Source: Nannocystis punicea
GTDB taxonomy: Bacteria; Myxococcota_A; Polyangia; Nannocystales; Nannocystaceae
Assembly: GCF_026965555.1 (NCBI RefSeq)
Contig: NZ_CP114040.1
Location: 11,176,001-11,240,000, forward strand
Direction: 5' to 3'
Length of the DNA: 64,000 bases
Positions 1 through 8,977 of the stretch are shown one piece after another (positions within the stretch are counted from its first letter, which is position 1; each line of letters begins with the position of its first letter). The translations under genes were made by a program, and so were the position numbers. Below the pieces are notes generated by a model, which did no database searches, was not told the DNA's origin, and saw only the letters and a program-made list of their open reading frames with translations.

Positions 1-166
1 CGTGCACGCAGCAGAACTGCTTGTGAGCGGGACGCCGCAGACTCGGGCGAGTTCGCGGTGTGGCCGTACGCGACCGCCCGAGCCTGGCGAGATGGTCCGT
101 CGCGGCGAGCGGGCGCTTGCGTGCGGACGAGCCGCGCGAGGCGGCGCGATCGAGGTAGAAGGGTGT

Positions 167-2119
167 GTGCGATCGAATCCTCTCGCGGGCTTCTTCACCG
201 CCGACGCTGCGGCGATCCTCGGCGCGCAGGACCGGCTGGCCGCGGCCGATGAACCGGCGCGCGCGCGGGTCGTGAGGCCGAGTCCGGTGCCGTTCCTCCC
301 GGGCATGCGAGCGGCACCCGAGGGCCTGTGGTCGGAGCCGTACTTCGGCCCGGTGGAGGCGCGCGATCCGGCGGCCTGGGGCGTGATCGAATTGCCGCGA
401 CCGGTGGTTCACCCGGGGCTGGTGCCGGCGATCGCCGGGGTGCTCGGGCTGCGCGCGAGCGAGGTTTGGGCGGTCGCCGAGGTACGGGCGTGGATCGACG
501 CCGAGGGCCGGGTTCGTACGCCTCCCGGGCATCCGGGGGTCGACGGGCCGTACGACACGTGGCTGCACGAGTGGCCGCCGCACCGATTCAACGAGGCGAT
601 GTTTCGGCTCGAGGCGGAGGGCGATCCGACGTACGGGACCCGTCTCGCGCAGTGGTACGCCGAGAAAGGCATCGACGCCGAGGCGGTCGTGCGCGACGAC
701 GAATCGTGGCGGGACGAGGCCAATGCGAATACCGGGCCGGCGGGGCTGCTCGGGCGGCTCTCGGCCCGGCTCGGCGAAGAGGCGGCGGGGCGCCTGTTCG
801 TGCGCCACGTGCCGGTGCCCCCGGTCCCGGAGCGGCCGCTCGAGCGCCGTCCGGGCGGGGTGTTCGTGGCGGGGGCGCGCAGCGGCAGCCTCGCGGCGCT
901 GATCGACGAGGCGGTCTACATGCAGCGAATGATCGAGGCGTCCCCGGGTCTGATCGGCGAACACTATCACCTGCTCCTGGTCCAGCGCGCGCTGCGGTCG
1001 GTGCTGGCTGCGTGGGGCGCCGCCGAGGCGCCGGAGACGTTCGCCGCGGCGCTGCCCGAGGCGGGCGGGCCGACCGAGGTGCCGCTGTGGCCGTTGCCGG
1101 AGACGCACGCCGAGCTGGCGACGCCGCGAACGCTGGCGTTCGTCGGCCCGGGGCGGGCAGTGCTGGACCTGCGGACGGCGAGCTTCGAGGTCGACCTGAC
1201 CACCGGGGCGCTGGCGCGCTGGTGGCCGAGCGCAGGGCTGACTCTCATGACATGGCTCGAGGGACATCTCATTTACTTCGGCGGTCCGGCCGTGTCCTGC
1301 TTCGAGCTGGCGCGCGGGCGGTGGACGCGGGGGGCGCTGCCGGCCTGCGTGCCGTACACGTTCGAGGAGGTCGAGAAGCTCACGTTCGTGATCGAGACGG
1401 CGACGCGGCGGCGGCACCGGCTCACCGTGGTCGCCGAGACGGTCGACCTGCGGGTGTCGCCGTGCGCACGCTACCGGGCGTCGCGCGCCGGCGAGGGCGC
1501 GGTGTTTCGCTTCGACGGCGAGCCGCAGCTGCCGCTCGAGCTGGAAAGCGAGAGCGCGCCGGTGATGTGGCCCGAAGGACAGCTGCGCGAGCCGAGCGAG
1601 CGCGAGTCGAGTCGGCTCGAGGAGACCGCCTGGTGCGACGCAGGGCTGCACGCCCTGGTGCTCTGCGAGGCCCGCGACGCGTTTCGCCGGGTCCAGGACG
1701 GCGGGGTGGTCGAGGGCACGCGCGTGTTGTTCCGGGTGCCGTTCGCGATCTCCGCGGCGGCGTTCGACCCCGCCGGCGGCGAGGTGCTGCTGGCCGGCGA
1801 GGCGGAGCTGTGGCACGTCGCGCTCGACCCCGAGCCGCGGCTGTTGACGCGCTTCGACCTGCGGCCGCTGCGGGCGATGATGCTGGGACCCGAGGGCCGC
1901 GCGCGCCCGCGGGCCGACGCGCTCAACGCGGCGCTGTGTCGCCACGGGACATTGCTCGGGGTCGGCGACGTCGACGAGGCCGAGCTGGCGCGGCTCGACA
2001 CCGCCTCGACGTTCGACGAGGCGAAGCCGCTCGGCCTGCGCCGCGCGCGGACCCTCGCCGCGCACGCGCAGCAGGTCGAGCAGGCCCACGAGCTGCCGCG
2101 ACTCCGGGTCCCGAAGTGA
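167..2119 (+). CDS. RpoC N-terminal-like protein lacking the catalytic half
   Basis: The first half follows the N-terminal region of the RNA polymerase beta' subunit block by block. GLWSEPYFGPV matches the clamp motif GLFCxRIFGPV, WGVIELPRPVVHP matches MGHIELAxPxxHI, VPVPPVPERPL matches the LPVLPPxLRPL segment, and a helical stretch ending LLLVQRALRSVLAAW matches NEKRMLQEAVDALxDN. The zinc-ribbon cysteines between the first two blocks are missing, and nothing resembles the NADFDGD active site. The last ~330 residues are beta-rich and look like propeller blades (for example AISAAAFDPAGGEVLLAG). An open frame continues upstream to the window edge, but codon bias only becomes gene-like near the GTG at 167, which has GAGG upstream; ATG at 92 is an alternative. 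It cannot be a polymerase subunit, and its function is unknown. Confidence 0.65.
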   Translation: MRSNPLAGFFTADAAAILGAQDRLAAADEPARARVVRPSPVPFLPGMRAAPEGLWSEPYFGPVEARDPAAWGVIELPRPVVHPGLVPAIAGVLGLRASEVWAVAEVRAWIDAEGRVRTPPGHPGVDGPYDTWLHEWPPHRFNEAMFRLEAEGDPTYGTRLAQWYAEKGIDAEAVVRDDESWRDEANANTGPAGLLGRLSARLGEEAAGRLFVRHVPVPPVPERPLERRPGGVFVAGARSGSLAALIDEAVYMQRMIEASPGLIGEHYHLLLVQRALRSVLAAWGAAEAPETFAAALPEAGGPTEVPLWPLPETHAELATPRTLAFVGPGRAVLDLRTASFEVDLTTGALARWWPSAGLTLMTWLEGHLIYFGGPAVSCFELARGRWTRGALPACVPYTFEEVEKLTFVIETATRRRHRLTVVAETVDLRVSPCARYRASRAGEGAVFRFDGEPQLPLELESESAPVMWPEGQLREPSERESSRLEETAWCDAGLHALVLCEARDAFRRVQDGGVVEGTRVLFRVPFAISAAAFDPAGGEVLLAGEAELWHVALDPEPRLLTRFDLRPLRAMMLGPEGRARPRADALNAALCRHGTLLGVGDVDEAELARLDTASTFDEAKPLGLRRARTLAAHAQQVEQAHELPRLRVPK

Positions 2120-2243
2120 TCGGCGACGGGCTCGACCCGTGAGAGTCCATCCTCGCGGTGACTCCTGCGCCGGCGAAGGCCCGCGCGCCCGGCCCTTGAC
2201 CTGTCCCATGAGACATATTCAAGCCGGACGGCTTCGCGCCACG

Positions 2244-2263
2244 ATCTGTCCGACAAGACAGAT
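2244..2263. repeat. Interspersed palindrome copy (ATCTGTC/GACAGAT)
   Basis: A perfect 7-bp inverted repeat with a 6-base loop lies in the gap between the first two genes. A second, weaker copy (TGTC-N6-GACA) lies about 40 bases upstream. Both belong to the TGTCC-N4-GGACA family found throughout the window. Confidence 0.6.
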
Positions 2264-2278
2264 GGCAGCCAGGGGGCG

Positions 2279-2403
2279 TCACGCGCGGGACTGCGATCTC
2301 GCCCTTCTCCGTGCCGACGGCCGTGCGCCCGCCGGCGGGATCGAAGGCGATCGCGGTGACGCGGCCTCCCACGAGCCCGTCAGCACGGCAGCAGTGGATG
2401 TCT
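2279..2403 (-). pseudogene. WD40-like blade fragment
   Basis: The minus strand between the convergent genes encodes GGRVTAIAFDPAGGRTAVGTEKGEIAV in pieces, a typical WD40 blade (VTAIAFDPAG, then TAVGTEKGEIAV). No start codon, further blades or other gene-length structure surround it, so it looks like the remains of a lost beta-propeller gene. The rest of the 2120-2425 gap holds only palindrome copies. Confidence 0.3.
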
Positions 2404-2425
2404 GACTGCCCCGCCGGCGACGACT

Positions 2426-3796
2426 TCAGACGCCGGTGACGTAGACGATGCCGAGGCACATCTCGTCGCCGGTGCCCTCGCCCCACAGGATGTCCTTGGG
2501 CTGCTGCTGGACCCCGTTCTCGACCGGCTGGTTGGCGGCGGTGTTGTCCCACTCGCACTCGAGGCGCAGCTCGTCGCCGGGGCGCACTGTCACGGGCTTG
2601 GTGAGCTGGTAGCTGCCCTGCCAGTTGAAATCCCAGCGCGGGATGTCGAGCAGGCAGGTGTCCTGGCCGCCGGTGAGGGACAGCGAGCCGCGCACGCCGC
2701 GGGTGTGCATGTGGAGGGCGGCGGCGTGGACGACGAACGGATCGCCGGCCTCGAGCCCGCCGTCGGGGAACAGCAGCGGGAGGTAGTTGCTGACGTCGGC
2801 GGCGAAGCTGTGGACGACGGGGGCCTCGCCGGCGGGGATCAGCATCGGCTCGCTGCCCTGGACCCACGCCGGGTTGGTGAACGGCATCATCACCGCGACC
2901 TTGTCGACGGTCGGCGAGGTGCGGATCTGGATCCGCGACTGATCGGGCCCCGCGCCCGGGTAGGTGTGGTAGTGCATCTGCACGGCGACGAGCGAGCCAG
3001 GCTGTACTTTGATTCCTGTCCCTTCGGGCATGTCACCCGGGTCGCCGCCGGGCACCCAGGCGCCGAGCCAGGGGACGCGGCCGTCGTTGATCTGGCCGCC
3101 GCTCGGGCCGCCGTAGCAGAGATAGCCGGGGTCGGGGTCGGCGTCGTCGAGCGCGCGGTAGGCGTCGGTCTGCTCGGGCGGGATGGCGAAGGCGATCACG
3201 TGGTGCACGATCTGCCGCTCGCCGGGCGTCACGCTGAGCGCGGTGATGAAGGTCTCCTGGTCTTCGGGCCAGGGCAGCAGGAAGCAGCGGTACTCGTCGG
3301 GGGCGATCGTCGGGGTGTAGGGCTCGGGCAGCTGCAGGTCGATGTCGAAGTCGATCGGCTCGGGCGCTTGCGGGGCCGGCGGGGCCTCGGCCGGGTCGCC
3401 CTCGGGCGCGCCGAGCTCGACCCATTTCAGGAGGGTCTGGCGCGCGTCGTCGTCGATCGAGCGGTCGTGGAGGTAGGTGCCGCAGGCGGCGTCGGGCGGC
3501 CACGGCGGCATGGTCCCGGCCGCGAGCGAGGCCGGCAGCGCGCTGGCGACCGCGCTGGCCTCCGCGTACGAGGCGAGCGAGAACGGGGCGAGGTTGCCGG
3601 GGCTGTGACAGCCGGCGCACTTGCCGTCGAGGATCGCCTTGACGTCGCGCCAGTAAGTGACCTCGGCGGCCTCGCCCGCGGTCGAGCTGCCCGTCGTGTC
3701 GCCGGCGCCGTCGGTGGTGCCGGCGCTGTCGCCGGGGACGTCGCCGCAAGCGACGAGGAGGAGGCCGAGCGGGAAGATCGCGGAGATGCGCTGCAT
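2426..3796 (-). CDS. Lipoprotein with haem c motif and copper type II monooxygenase-like domain
   Basis: The ATG at 3796 gives MQRI followed by a hydrophobic stretch and a lipobox ending LLVAC, so the protein should be an exported lipoprotein. A Ser/Thr/Gly linker follows, then a single CAGCH haem c motif in a cytochrome c-like segment (about residues 50-130). The C-terminal ~280 residues resemble the copper type II ascorbate-dependent monooxygenase fold, with His clusters IVHHVIAF, VQMHYHTY and ALHMHTRG as candidate copper ligands. Haem-plus-monooxygenase proteins of this kind are common in myxobacteria and are thought to carry out periplasmic redox chemistry; the substrate is unknown. A palindrome copy lies inside the gene near 3017. 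Confidence 0.72.
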   Translation of the reverse strand: MQRISAIFPLGLLLVACGDVPGDSAGTTDGAGDTTGSSTAGEAAEVTYWRDVKAILDGKCAGCHSPGNLAPFSLASYAEASAVASALPASLAAGTMPPWPPDAACGTYLHDRSIDDDARQTLLKWVELGAPEGDPAEAPPAPQAPEPIDFDIDLQLPEPYTPTIAPDEYRCFLLPWPEDQETFITALSVTPGERQIVHHVIAFAIPPEQTDAYRALDDADPDPGYLCYGGPSGGQINDGRVPWLGAWVPGGDPGDMPEGTGIKVQPGSLVAVQMHYHTYPGAGPDQSRIQIRTSPTVDKVAVMMPFTNPAWVQGSEPMLIPAGEAPVVHSFAADVSNYLPLLFPDGGLEAGDPFVVHAAALHMHTRGVRGSLSLTGGQDTCLLDIPRWDFNWQGSYQLTKPVTVRPGDELRLECEWDNTAANQPVENGVQQQPKDILWGEGTGDEMCLGIVYVTGV

Positions 3797-3969
3797 GGCC
3801 TCGAGTTCACCACCCAAGTTGTGGAGAGTGTGTGGAGCGGCGGCGCAACCAAACGAAGAACGGGCAGAAGGACCCGAGCGAGGTCGCGTGCCCCCAGCGC
3901 GGGCGTCCGCCTCTGGATGTCCGAAGGGACAGGTTCACGAACCGGCGAACCGGCGACGGCTGTGCGGAC

Positions 3970-5370
3970 CTAGGCGGAGCCGGGAGGGCTGCTGGTGGGG
4001 CCCTCGATCGTCGCTCGCAGGCCGCGAGGCTCCTCGCCGGCGAGGGTCATTATTAAACCGGCGCGGCTGCAGACCTCCTGGGTGATCGCCAGGCCCAGGC
4101 CGCCGCCCTTGGGGTCGCGGCGGCGGGCCTCGTCGGAGCGGAAGGTCCGGTCGCCGATCTTCGGCAGGTCGGCCGGCGGCACGCCGGGGCCGTCGTCGAC
4201 GACGGTGAGGCTGAACGCCTTTTTAACATCTGTCTCTTCGAGCAGGATCGCCACGTGGCCGCCGGGGTCGCCGTGGGCGACCGCGTTGTGCACGAGGTTG
4301 GCCAGCGCCTGCTCGGCCATCGCCGGGTTGCAGCGGGCCCACAGCGGGGCGTCGGGGCGGGCGCCGTGGACCTCGATGCCGCGGGTGCGGCCGAGCGCGG
4401 CGAAGCGGCGGGCGACGCGGTCGACGAGGGCGCAGAGGTCGACGCGGAGGTCGCCGTGCAGCGGGTCGGCGCCCTCTTGCAGGCGGCACGCGAGGTTGAG
4501 GTTGTCGATCAGCGAGCCCATGTAGACGACGTCGCCGATGGCCCCGCGCACGAGGCTCGCGGACTCGCCCGGGGACGCGTCGGCGGCCAGCTGCTCGAGG
4601 GCGATCTGCAGCGACGCCAGCGGCGTGCGCAGGTCGTGGGCGATGTTGCCGAGGTGCTGCTCGAGCGCGCGGTTGCGGGCCTCCATGCGCGCGGCGTCGG
4701 CGGCGATCCGGCCGTGGGCCTGGTCGAGCAGGGCCGACAGCTGGCCGAGGTCGTCGCGCGTGGGGTCGGCCGCCGAGGCGTAACCGGCCGCCTGCCCGAC
4801 CTGCTGGGTCGCGCGGCGCAGCTTCTCGAGCCGCAGGGCCATCGGTCGCACCGCGAAGAAGCTGGCGAGGCCGACGGCGAGGGCGATGCTGAGGGCGAGC
4901 AGGCCGAAGATGATCAGCAGCGCGTAGCGGCGCTCGGAGGGGCTGAGCTTCCAGCGCAGCTGGACCAGGGCGCACGGGCCGTCGTCGGCGGCGCGGCGCA
5001 GGCTGGCGCCGCCCCAGGGGTTGAAGTTGAAGAAGTACATGCGCGTCGGCGCGGCCTCGCCGGCCTCGAGGCGCGCGAGCAGCTGCGGGTCGAGCGGGGT
5101 GCCGCCGGGGGACGCGGGCGCGAGGGTGGTCGCGTCGTAGACGTTGAGCTCGAGCTCCGGGCCGTGCTGCGCGGTGAAGGCGATCGGGTCGCGCTCGCAC
5201 TGCGCCAGGGAGATCGTGTCGAGCTGCGGGGTGAGCACGCCGATCCGCCTGATCGCCTGCTCGATGAACAGCGACGTCATGACCACCGCGACGAGGGCGA
5301 CGCTGAGGCCGGCGCAGACCGCCGCGGCCAGGAACACGCGCCCGGACAGGCCGCGGAGGATCTTGCTCAT
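3970..5370 (-). CDS. Two-component sensor histidine kinase
   Basis: This is an inner-membrane sensor kinase of 466 residues. There are transmembrane helices at about 11-33 and 150-172 with a periplasmic sensor loop between them, then a HAMP-like linker (VRPMALRLEKL), the dimerisation/phosphoacceptor box IAHDLRTPL with His245, an N box (LVHNAVAHG) and G boxes (DDGPGVPP, GGGLGLAI). Its ATG overlaps the stop codon of the upstream response regulator (ATGA), so the two are translationally coupled. The input signal is not apparent. The AT-rich patches near 4049 and 4220 stand out against the GC-rich coding sequence and resemble degraded palindrome copies. Confidence 0.9.
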   Translation of the reverse strand: MSKILRGLSGRVFLAAAVCAGLSVALVAVVMTSLFIEQAIRRIGVLTPQLDTISLAQCERDPIAFTAQHGPELELNVYDATTLAPASPGGTPLDPQLLARLEAGEAAPTRMYFFNFNPWGGASLRRAADDGPCALVQLRWKLSPSERRYALLIIFGLLALSIALAVGLASFFAVRPMALRLEKLRRATQQVGQAAGYASAADPTRDDLGQLSALLDQAHGRIAADAARMEARNRALEQHLGNIAHDLRTPLASLQIALEQLAADASPGESASLVRGAIGDVVYMGSLIDNLNLACRLQEGADPLHGDLRVDLCALVDRVARRFAALGRTRGIEVHGARPDAPLWARCNPAMAEQALANLVHNAVAHGDPGGHVAILLEETDVKKAFSLTVVDDGPGVPPADLPKIGDRTFRSDEARRRDPKGGGLGLAITQEVCSRAGLIMTLAGEEPRGLRATIEGPTSSPPGSA

Positions 5371-6065
5371 GCCGGCTCCGGCGCGTCGAAGCGGTAGCCG
5401 ATGCCCCACACCGTGGCGATCCGCGCGCCCGCGGGCCCGAGCTTGCGGCGGATCCGGGCCACGTGCGAGTCGACGGTCCGCTCGCTGCGGTCGCCCCCGG
5501 CCGGCAGCGCGGCCTCGGCCAGCTGGCGCCGGGTGATGGCGCGAGATGGCCTTTCGACCAGGTACAAGAGGACATTGAACTCGTGGGCGGTGAGGCCGAG
5601 CGGCTCGCCGGCGAGGGTGACTGTGCGGGCGTCGAGGTCGAGCACCGCCTCGTCCCACGCGAGAGTGCGCGCCGGCGCGGCCACGTCGGGCAGGCGCAGG
5701 CGGGCGCGCACGCGGGCCAGCAGCTCCTCGATCCAGAACGGCTTGGGCAGGTAGTCGACGGCGCCGCCGGCGAACGCCTGCAGGCGGGCGTCGAGCTCGG
5801 TGCGGGCGCTGAGGACGATCACCGGGGTCGACAGCCGGCCGCGCCACAGCTCGAGCACCTCGAAGCCGCCGAGCTCGGGCAGCATGAGGTCGAGGACCAC
5901 GAGGTCGAACGGGCGCGACAGCGCCAGCTCGGCGCCGCGACGACCGTCGTGGGCGAGCTCGACGTCGTAACCCGCGGCCTTGAGCCCGCGCACGACGCCG
6001 GCGGCGATCGCGGGGTCGTCCTCGACCACGAGGATCGCCGGGGTGCTGCGTTCGCGGGTCGACAT
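5367..6065 (-). CDS. OmpR/PhoB-family response regulator
   Basis: The 232-residue protein has an N-terminal receiver domain (acidic pair EDD at 15-17, phosphoacceptor Asp59 in VVLDLMLPE, Lys in YLPKPF) and a C-terminal winged-helix DNA-binding domain (LTAHEFNVLLYL to VWGIGYRFD). It is the first gene of a two-gene unit with the histidine kinase, overlapping it by four bases, and is its presumed phosphorylation target. ATG 6065 is chosen because the receiver fold begins ten residues later. Regulated genes cannot be named. Confidence 0.92.
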   Translation of the reverse strand: MSTRERSTPAILVVEDDPAIAAGVVRGLKAAGYDVELAHDGRRGAELALSRPFDLVVLDLMLPELGGFEVLELWRGRLSTPVIVLSARTELDARLQAFAGGAVDYLPKPFWIEELLARVRARLRLPDVAAPARTLAWDEAVLDLDARTVTLAGEPLGLTAHEFNVLLYLVERPSRAITRRQLAEAALPAGGDRSERTVDSHVARIRRKLGPAGARIATVWGIGYRFDAPEPA

Positions 6066-6146
6066 GCGCGGGCTCTCGTTCGACGGTAGCAGCGGGCCCG
6101 GCGCGAAGGATGGAGGAATTGTGGAGCGCGTGCCAAGCTCGCCGCG

Positions 6147-6569
6147 ATGACGGACGACGCCCCGGTCCACGCGCGCGCGATCCTCCCCGACGGCTGGCAG
6201 CGGCCGCGCGGCTACAGCAACGGCATGGCGGCCCGCGGCGAGCTGCTGGCGATCGCCGGGATGATCGCCTGGGACGCGCGCGAGCAGATCGTGGCCGACG
6301 CGTTCGCGGCGCAATTCCGCCAGGCGCTGGCGAACGTGGTCGCGGTGGTGACGGCCGCGGGCGGGCGGCCGGAGCACGTGATCTCGCTGACGGTGTACGT
6401 GACCGACAAGCGCGAGTACCTGGCGGAGCTGGCCGCCGTCGGCGCCGCGTACCGCGAGCTGATGGGACGACACTACCCGACGATGGCGCTGGTCGAGGTC
6501 GCGGCGCTGCTCGAGCCGCGGGCGAAGGTGGAGATCCAGGGCCTCGCCGTGTTACCAGAAAGAGCGTGA
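6147..6569 (+). CDS. RidA/YjgF-family protein
   Basis: This 140-residue protein has the RidA fold pattern: GYSNGMAARGELLAIAG near the N-terminus, HVISLTVYVTD in the middle and a C-terminal PRAKVEIQGLAV strand. Classical RidA proteins deaminate reactive enamine/imine intermediates; the usual catalytic Arg is not in its exact canonical position, so this may be one of the subfamilies without that activity. The stop overlaps the GTG of the crotonase gene (GTGA), so the two are coupled. The divergent response regulator starts 81 bases away, and the promoters for both directions must lie in that gap. Confidence 0.82.
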   Translation: MTDDAPVHARAILPDGWQRPRGYSNGMAARGELLAIAGMIAWDAREQIVADAFAAQFRQALANVVAVVTAAGGRPEHVISLTVYVTDKREYLAELAAVGAAYRELMGRHYPTMALVEVAALLEPRAKVEIQGLAVLPERA

Positions 6570-7420
6570 CCCGCCCCGTCGACCCCGACCTGCGTGACCT
6601 GCCGCTGCCGCGCCCCGAGAGCTTCTCGTACGAGGAGCGCGAGCGCGTCGGGGTCATCACCCTGACGCGACCCGACCGCTTCAACGCGCTGACGTTCCAG
6701 GTCTACCGCGAGCTGACCGACCTGTTCACGGTGATCGACCGCCGCGCGCACGCGGAGGGCGGCGCGCGGGCGCTGGTGCTGCAGGGCGCGGGCCGGGCGT
6801 TCTGCGGCGGCGGCGACGTCGACGACATCATCACCCGGCTGTTCGAGCGCGACGCCGAGGCGCTGCTGCGGTTCACGCGGATGACGGGGGAGCTGATCCA
6901 CGCGATGCGCCGCTGCAAGCTGCCGATCGTCGCCAGCGTCAAGCGCGTGGCCGCCGGCGCCGGCGCGGTGATGGCCCTCGCCAGCGACCTGCGGGTGATG
7001 GGCAAGGGCTCGTTCTTCGCGTTCCTGTTCCCGCAGGTCGGCCTGTCGGGCGCCGACATGGGCGCGAGCTGGCTGCTGCCGCGGGTGGTCGGCCTCGGCC
7101 ACGCCAGCGAGATCCTGCTGCTCGGCGACCGCGTGCCCGCCGACCGCTGCGCCCAGATCGGCCTGGCCACCCAGGTGGTCGACGACGAGCCCGACCGCGA
7201 CGCGGTCGACCGCGCCGCGTTCGCCCTCGCCAAGCGCCTGGCCGACGGGCCCCACTTCGCCGCCCGCATGACCAAGACGATGCTGCAGCAGGAGCTCGAC
7301 ATGGACTTCACCGCGGCCATCGAGGCCGAGGCCCAGACCCAGGCCCTGTGCATGCAGCACCCTGACTTCGCCGAGGCCGACCAGGCGCGCCAGCAGAAGC
7401 GACCGCCGAGCTGGCGCTAG
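6566..7420 (+). CDS. Enoyl-CoA hydratase/isomerase (crotonase) family protein
   Basis: This 284-residue crotonase-fold protein contains the first oxyanion-hole region (GAGRAFCGGGDV) and the second (FPQVGLSGADMGASWLLPRVVG). The usual catalytic glutamates of enoyl-CoA hydratase are not evident at the second site, so the exact reaction (hydration, isomerisation or hydrolysis of an acyl-CoA) is open. The GTG start overlaps the RidA stop; an Arg/Lys-rich stretch further upstream in the same frame is RidA read out of frame. The acyl-CoA dehydrogenase gene follows after about 100 bases, which suggests a small acyl-CoA catabolic cluster. Confidence 0.85.
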   Translation: MTRPVDPDLRDLPLPRPESFSYEERERVGVITLTRPDRFNALTFQVYRELTDLFTVIDRRAHAEGGARALVLQGAGRAFCGGGDVDDIITRLFERDAEALLRFTRMTGELIHAMRRCKLPIVASVKRVAAGAGAVMALASDLRVMGKGSFFAFLFPQVGLSGADMGASWLLPRVVGLGHASEILLLGDRVPADRCAQIGLATQVVDDEPDRDAVDRAAFALAKRLADGPHFAARMTKTMLQQELDMDFTAAIEAEAQTQALCMQHPDFAEADQARQQKRPPSWR

Positions 7421-7518
7421 GAGCATGTCCGCATGCGCATGGCGGAAAAGACCTGTCCTGAGGAGCATGTCCCAATGAGCACCCATCACGCGAGCCCCGG
7501 CTCGGGGAGCGAGACCCG
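7421..7518. repeat. Palindrome-rich spacer before acyl-CoA dehydrogenase
   Basis: The spacer contains GCATGTCC, GACCTGTCC and a second CATGTCCC within 60 bases, all half-sites or degenerate copies of the TGTCC-N4-GGACA family. No small gene or clear promoter is visible. Confidence 0.45.
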
Positions 7519-8715
7519 ATGAACACGCTGCTCACCCCGTACGTGACCGAGCGGGCGCTCGGGCTGCTCGACCGGTCGCGCTGGCGCCCGCTCGAGGACG
7601 CGCTGGCGACCTTCGTGGCCGACCTGCGGGCGCGGCCGGTCGACGAGGAGGCCGGCGAGGACGCGGCGGCGCGCGTCTACTTGCAGCGGCTGGCGACCGC
7701 CGGGCTGCTCGAGTGGGTGGTGCCGGCGGCCTACGGCGGGGCCGATCTCGACGAGGGGCCGGAGCGGGCCGCCGAGCTGTCGTCGACGGCGATCTGCCTG
7801 ATCCGCCAGTGGCTCGCGCGCGAGAGCGGGGCGCTCGACACCGCCTTCGTGATGCAGGGCCTGGGCTCGTTCCCGCTGGCGCTGGCCGCCGCCGAGCCGC
7901 TGCGCCGCTACGTCCTGCCGCGCGTGGCCAGCGGCGCGACCGTGTGCGCGTTCGCCTTGACCGAGCCGGAGGCCGGCTCCGACGTCAAGAACCTGCGCAC
8001 CAGCGCGACCGTCGTCGACGGCGGGGTCGTCCTCGACGGCAGCAAGTGCTTCATCAGCAACGCCGGCCTGGCCGACAGCTACGTGGTGTTCGCCCGCGAG
8101 GCCGGCGAGGGCAAGCCGCGCTTCTCGGCGTTCTTCGTGGCCGGCGACGCACCTGGCCTTTCGGTCACCCGCACCCGCGTCCTGGCGCCGCACCCGATCG
8201 GCACGGTCAAGCTCGAGCGGGTGTTCGTGCCCGAGGCCCACCGCGTCGGCGAACCCGGGGCCGGGCTCAAGCTGGCGCTCGGCAACCTCGACGTGTTCCG
8301 CGTCAGCGTCGGCGCCGCGGCCCTCGGCCTGGCCGACCGCGCGCTCGCCGAGACCGTGGCCCACCTCAAGCGCAGGGTCCAGTTCGGCAAGCCGCTCGCC
8401 GAGCAGCAGGGCCTGCAGTTCGCGCTCGCCGACCTGGCGACCGAACAGCTGGCGGCCCAGCTGCTGGTCTACCGCGCGGCCGCGGCCCGCGACGCCGGCC
8501 ACGCGACGTCGGAGATGGCGGCGATGGCGAAGATGCACGCGACCGAGTCGGCGCAGCGGGCGATCGACCGCGCGGTGCAGAGCTTCGGCGGCCTCGGCGT
8601 GACCGTCGGCCAGGTGCCGGAGCGGCTGTACCGGGAGATCCGCGCGCTGCGGATCTACGAGGGCGCGACCGAGGTGCAAAAGCTGGTGATCGCCCGCGCG
8701 TTGCTCGACGGCTGA
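7519..8715 (+). CDS. Acyl-CoA dehydrogenase
   Basis: The 398-residue flavoprotein has the family signatures CAFALTEPEAGSDVKNL (FAD/substrate contact), FGKPLAEQQ and a C-terminal IYEGATEVQ, whose Glu is the usual catalytic base in short- and medium-chain enzymes. It should oxidise an acyl-CoA to the trans-2-enoyl-CoA and pass electrons to ETF. Its position after a crotonase supports a beta-oxidation or amino-acid degradation role. The codons near 8157 (a CCTTTCGG tetraloop) look like a degraded palindrome. Confidence 0.92.
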   Translation: MNTLLTPYVTERALGLLDRSRWRPLEDALATFVADLRARPVDEEAGEDAAARVYLQRLATAGLLEWVVPAAYGGADLDEGPERAAELSSTAICLIRQWLARESGALDTAFVMQGLGSFPLALAAAEPLRRYVLPRVASGATVCAFALTEPEAGSDVKNLRTSATVVDGGVVLDGSKCFISNAGLADSYVVFAREAGEGKPRFSAFFVAGDAPGLSVTRTRVLAPHPIGTVKLERVFVPEAHRVGEPGAGLKLALGNLDVFRVSVGAAALGLADRALAETVAHLKRRVQFGKPLAEQQGLQFALADLATEQLAAQLLVYRAAAARDAGHATSEMAAMAKMHATESAQRAIDRAVQSFGGLGVTVGQVPERLYREIRALRIYEGATEVQKLVIARALLDG

Positions 8716-8728
8716 GGAGAACGCCAGG

Positions 8729-8977
8729 TCACTTGCGCTGCGGCCGACGGTCCTTTCCGGAAGAGCGGCCCCCCTCTTCCCCCCGCGGCAAGGCTTCTTG
8801 TGCGGGAGGCAGCTGGTGGTCAGGCCGGCGGCTGCCGAGCGACCGCATCAACCGCTCGATGATGAAGAGCGCTTGAACGACCCTTGCCCCGTCAAATGCG
8901 AGCCTGTCGGGCTCTGCTGAAATGCCAGCCGCGAGGGCCGTGCTGAGCGCCAGAGCGAGGATGGAATTCCTTTGCAA
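8729..8977 (-). CDS. Possible small exported or membrane-anchored protein
   Basis: This 82-codon frame starts at TTG. The N-terminus is hydrophobic (SILALALSTALAAGIS), followed by a helix-like FIIERLMRS and a charged tail. Base composition is less GC-rich than in the neighbours. A strong ribosome-binding site (AAAAGGAGG) lies nearby, but it is placed for an ATG at 9014 in a different frame, which would encode only about 42 basic residues. Either this is a frameshifted small gene or the Shine-Dalgarno sequence serves the short frame. Confidence 0.25.
   Translation of the reverse strand: MQRNSILALALSTALAAGISAEPDRLAFDGARVVQALFIIERLMRSLGSRRPDHQLPPAQEALPRGEEGGRSSGKDRRPQRK

Noticed and set aside
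2139..2405. Small frame after the first gene on the + strand
   Set aside because: It is Arg-rich and runs through two palindrome copies, and the minus strand holds the better WD40 fragment.
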